From positions 1 to 7,699 of the forward strand of contig DHNI01000060.1 in NCBI GenBank assembly GCA_002409455.1: a stretch of DNA of 7,699 nt, given 5' to 3'. The notes beneath the pieces were generated by a model. That model made no database searches, was not told the DNA's origin, and saw only the letters and a list, made by a program, of their open reading frames with translations. The DNA is from Firmicutes bacterium UBA5420 (GTDB lineage: Bacteria > Bacillota > Limnochordia > Darwinibacteriales > Darwinibacteriaceae). A program made the translations under genes and the position numbers. Positions 5,637-7,699 of the stretch are shown here, piece after piece. Position 1 is the stretch's first letter. Every line of letters begins with the position of its first letter.

Positions 5637-6378
5637 GCTAGACTTGAATTCCATTGGTAAACAATTCATGGAACAGACAAAGTATCAATATCTAGACGAA
5701 TCAGATCAAGATCGGGGTTTGCCACAACCGCCCCTGGAGCTTGCGTATCCTAGAGATGCCGTATTGATCGATTTGCCCAAAATCGAGTCGATAAAGGTGC
5801 AAGAGTTGGACTTAAGCGCGGCTATGGATCAAAGAAAGACGGTGAGAAAATACAGCCAAATGCCCCTAACTATAGAGGAATTGGCATACTTATTATGGTA
5901 TACCCAAGGAGTCAAAAGAGTGACTCCGCGTCCGGTTACCCTACGAACGGTGCCTTCGGCAGGTGCTCGCCACTCGTTTGAAACCTATCTTCTCATTAAT
6001 AATGTTAGTGGATTAAAAGCGGGATTATATAAATATGTGGCTCTGGAGCATAAGCTAATAGTAGTCAACTTGGAACCAGGTCTATCGAAAAAAGTTGCAC
6101 GAAGCGCTGCGAACCAAGTATTTATCAATGATAGCGCCATCACATTTGTTTGGACCACGGCGGTGTACAGAATGAAGTGGAGGTACGGCGAACGCGCCTT
6201 TCGCTACATTCATCTAGACGCCGGTCATGTCTGCCAGAACCTCTATCTGGCCTCAGAGTGTATTCAAAGTGGCGTCTGTGCCATTGCTGCCTTCGATGAC
6301 GATGAACTGAACGCCCTCTTAGGACTTGACGGAGAAGAACAATTTGCGGTTTACATGGCTACAGTAGGGAAGCTCTAA
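5617..6378 (+). CDS. SagB-type nitroreductase-fold FMN oxidoreductase
   Basis: A 253-residue flavoprotein of the SagB/ThcOx branch of the nitroreductase superfamily. Visible parts are the phosphate-binding start MDQRKTVRKYS (70-80), the FMN-contact loop PSAGARHSFETYL (113-125), the helix ERAFRYIHLDAGHVCQNLYL (192-211), and the C-terminal LLGLDGEEQFAVYMATVG (234-251). Members that act in peptide maturation dehydrogenate azolines, but no precursor peptide, cyclodehydratase or radical enzyme gene lies nearby. A stand-alone reductase role is therefore more likely and the substrate is unknown. The start is uncertain. The ATG at 5617 has no clear ribosome-binding site. A TTG at 5644, which would give NSIGKQFMEQTKY straight after the start as in relatives I recall, has AGAGAGGA 10 bases upstream and may be the true start. 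Confidence 0.87.
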   Translation: MPTREDELDLNSIGKQFMEQTKYQYLDESDQDRGLPQPPLELAYPRDAVLIDLPKIESIKVQELDLSAAMDQRKTVRKYSQMPLTIEELAYLLWYTQGVKRVTPRPVTLRTVPSAGARHSFETYLLINNVSGLKAGLYKYVALEHKLIVVNLEPGLSKKVARSAANQVFINDSAITFVWTTAVYRMKWRYGERAFRYIHLDAGHVCQNLYLASECIQSGVCAIAAFDDDELNALLGLDGEEQFAVYMATVGKL

Positions 6379-6381
6379 AAC

Positions 6382-6388
6382 GGAGGTG
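6382..6388 (+). promoter_or_regulatory. Ribosome-binding site supporting the TTG start of the HelD gene
   Basis: GGAGGTG lies four bases before TTG at 6393, in the 14-base gap after the nitroreductase stop. No ATG or GTG in this frame is close enough to use it. Confidence 0.75.
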
Positions 6389-6392
6389 CGCT

Positions 6393-7699
6393 TTGCAAGA
6401 GAACGATTTTCAGTTAGAACAGGATTGGCTAGATTTGGTTTACAAAGAAATAGATGAGCAATTAGCTCAACAACTGAGGCAAACGGAAGATCACCGGGGA
6501 CAGATGCATGCAATTCGCACGTCCCTATGGGAAGAACACGGGATTAGTGGCGCGAGTGCAAACAGAATGATGGATGTGGCGCAGCAGATCACTGGGCTCA
6601 GGCACAGCGCTACTTCATTCGGAATTCAGCGCCTCCTACTCAAGCAGCTCCAGGCTGCGCAAAAAGCGCCCTACTTCGGCCGTATCGACTTTCACGAAGA
6701 AGGCTTGCCTGCCAAAGAAACCATGTATATTGGGATTCGCTCGTTAATCGATCAAAAGAGCAATCTGCCCCTCGTCTACGACTGGCGTGCTCCGGTGTCG
6801 AGTATGTTCTATGACTATGGTTTGGGCGAGGCGAGCTACGAAGGTCCAGGCGGGATTTACCGTGGCCAAATCTTCCTCAAAAGACAATATAGAATCAAGG
6901 ATCGCACACTTATCTATATGTTCGATAACGAGCTTACAATTGACGATGAAGTCCTGCAGCAGGCTTTAGGGCAGCATGCTGACGAAAAAATGCGCACGAT
7001 TGTCAACACGATCCAACGGGAACAAAACCAGGCAATTCGCAATGATCGTGATGATCTGCTCTTGGTTGAAGGCCCTGCGGGTAGTGGAAAAACCTCGGTA
7101 GCGCTTCATCGCGTCGCCTATCTTTTATACAAGTATCGCGACAGCATTCGTTCGCAAAACATCGTTATCTTCTCTCCCAACCGCATTTTCAGCGATTACA
7201 TCTCCCATGTCCTGCCCGAACTTGGGGAAGAGAACGTCTTCCAAACCACGTTCCAGGATTTCGTGGAGCCTTTTCTGGGTTGGGACTGGGACATAGAAAC
7301 GCAGTTATCCTATTTAGAAAGCTTGCTTGGGGAGCATGGCAAGGTTCGTGAACAGTATCTAGAGGTCATGGTTTTTAAATCTTCGCCCAAGTTTCAGGGG
7401 GTGCTAGATAACCTTGTAGATTTGATTGTAGCTGAGGCCTGTGACTTTTTCGATGTTCGAATCGGCAAAGAACTCGTGATCACTGCCCGTGACCAAACGA
7501 AGCTTTTCACTGAGAACTATAGCTATCTGCCTGTTCAAAAACGCTTAGCAAAGATTCACCAACGAATTATGTTCTTATTGCGACCCATCAAAAAGAAACA
7601 TGTGCAAAGATTACTCAAAGGAGTCAGCTCCCTAGATAATCTTGAGGGTGAATCCTGGTGGACTCTGGCCAGAGAAGCTGTGAAGACGGTACAACAAGA
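6393..7699 (+). CDS. helD: HelD-type RNA polymerase recycling helicase, 3'-truncated by window edge
   Basis: The first ~435 codons of an SF1 (UvrD/Rep-like) ATPase. HelD binds stalled or post-termination RNA polymerase and releases it from DNA; B. subtilis HelD has about 774 residues, so roughly the N-terminal 55% is here. The start is TTG after a strong GGAGGTG. Residues 7-95 are Glu/Gln/Arg-rich and helical, matching the coiled-coil arm that in HelD enters the polymerase secondary channel. The family-specific stretch YIGIRSLID...VYDWRAPVSSMFYDYG follows, then Walker A GPAGSGKTS (from residue 227, bases 7071 on) and ALHRVAYLLY. The later helicase motifs (DExx, Q-x-x-R) lie beyond the window. 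The gene sits 14 bases after the nitroreductase gene and is probably in the same transcript. Both UvrD and HelD share the Walker A, but the DWRAPVSSMFY block favours HelD. Confidence 0.92.
   Translation, partial: MQENDFQLEQDWLDLVYKEIDEQLAQQLRQTEDHRGQMHAIRTSLWEEHGISGASANRMMDVAQQITGLRHSATSFGIQRLLLKQLQAAQKAPYFGRIDFHEEGLPAKETMYIGIRSLIDQKSNLPLVYDWRAPVSSMFYDYGLGEASYEGPGGIYRGQIFLKRQYRIKDRTLIYMFDNELTIDDEVLQQALGQHADEKMRTIVNTIQREQNQAIRNDRDDLLLVEGPAGSGKTSVALHRVAYLLYKYRDSIRSQNIVIFSPNRIFSDYISHVLPELGEENVFQTTFQDFVEPFLGWDWDIETQLSYLESLLGEHGKVREQYLEVMVFKSSPKFQGVLDNLVDLIVAEACDFFDVRIGKELVITARDQTKLFTENYSYLPVQKRLAKIHQRIMFLLRPIKKKHVQRLLKGVSSLDNLEGESWWTLAREAVKTVQQ

Noticed and set aside
5617..6378. A peptide-maturation (azole/azoline) cluster suggested by the SagB-type protein
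   Set aside because: No precursor peptide, cyclodehydratase, leader-binding protein or dedicated protease is encoded nearby. The neighbours are an RNA methyltransferase and HelD.

Overview
The window looks like a chromosomal stretch from a member of the Bacillota or a close relative. The base composition is moderate. Ribosome-binding sites are strong and purine-rich (AAGGAGG, GGAGGTG). GTG and TTG are used as starts alongside ATG, and the best promoter is of the housekeeping sigma-A type. Gene content (ABC-2 type ATPase, GNAT enzymes, MATE exporter, SagB-type flavoprotein, HelD) fits this. The species cannot be named from the sequence. There is no tRNA, rRNA, CRISPR array, transposase or phage gene.

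Left part (1-3502, all plus strand): the window opens inside an ABC transporter ATPase whose Walker A segment lies upstream. A closely spaced cluster follows: a two-domain GNAT acetyltransferase (861-1748); a remnant of a SAM-dependent methyltransferase reduced to its N-terminal 41 codons (1723-1848); a ParB-like/GNAT fusion protein (1918-2781); and a uracil-DNA glycosylase-family protein (2813-3502). The spacing suggests one transcript. The ATPase has no permease gene after it.

Middle (3501-5072): a MATE multidrug exporter runs on the minus strand and converges on the glycosylase gene. The two stop codons are about 20 bases apart and lie inside a two-part inverted repeat. At its 5' end the MATE gene has a recognisable promoter (TTGACA, 17 bases, TAGGAT). 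Between that promoter and its ribosome-binding site is a hairpin followed by six T, which looks like a transcription attenuator.

Right part (5073-7699, plus strand): an RsmC-like small methyltransferase, a SagB-type nitroreductase-fold protein and the first ~435 codons of a HelD-type RNA polymerase recycling helicase are packed with overlaps or 14-base gaps, so they are probably co-transcribed.

I found no convincing new multi-gene system. The points most worth checking are the possible attenuator in the MATE leader, the truncated methyltransferase with its in-frame TAG before the next gene, and the ParB-like/GNAT fusion.
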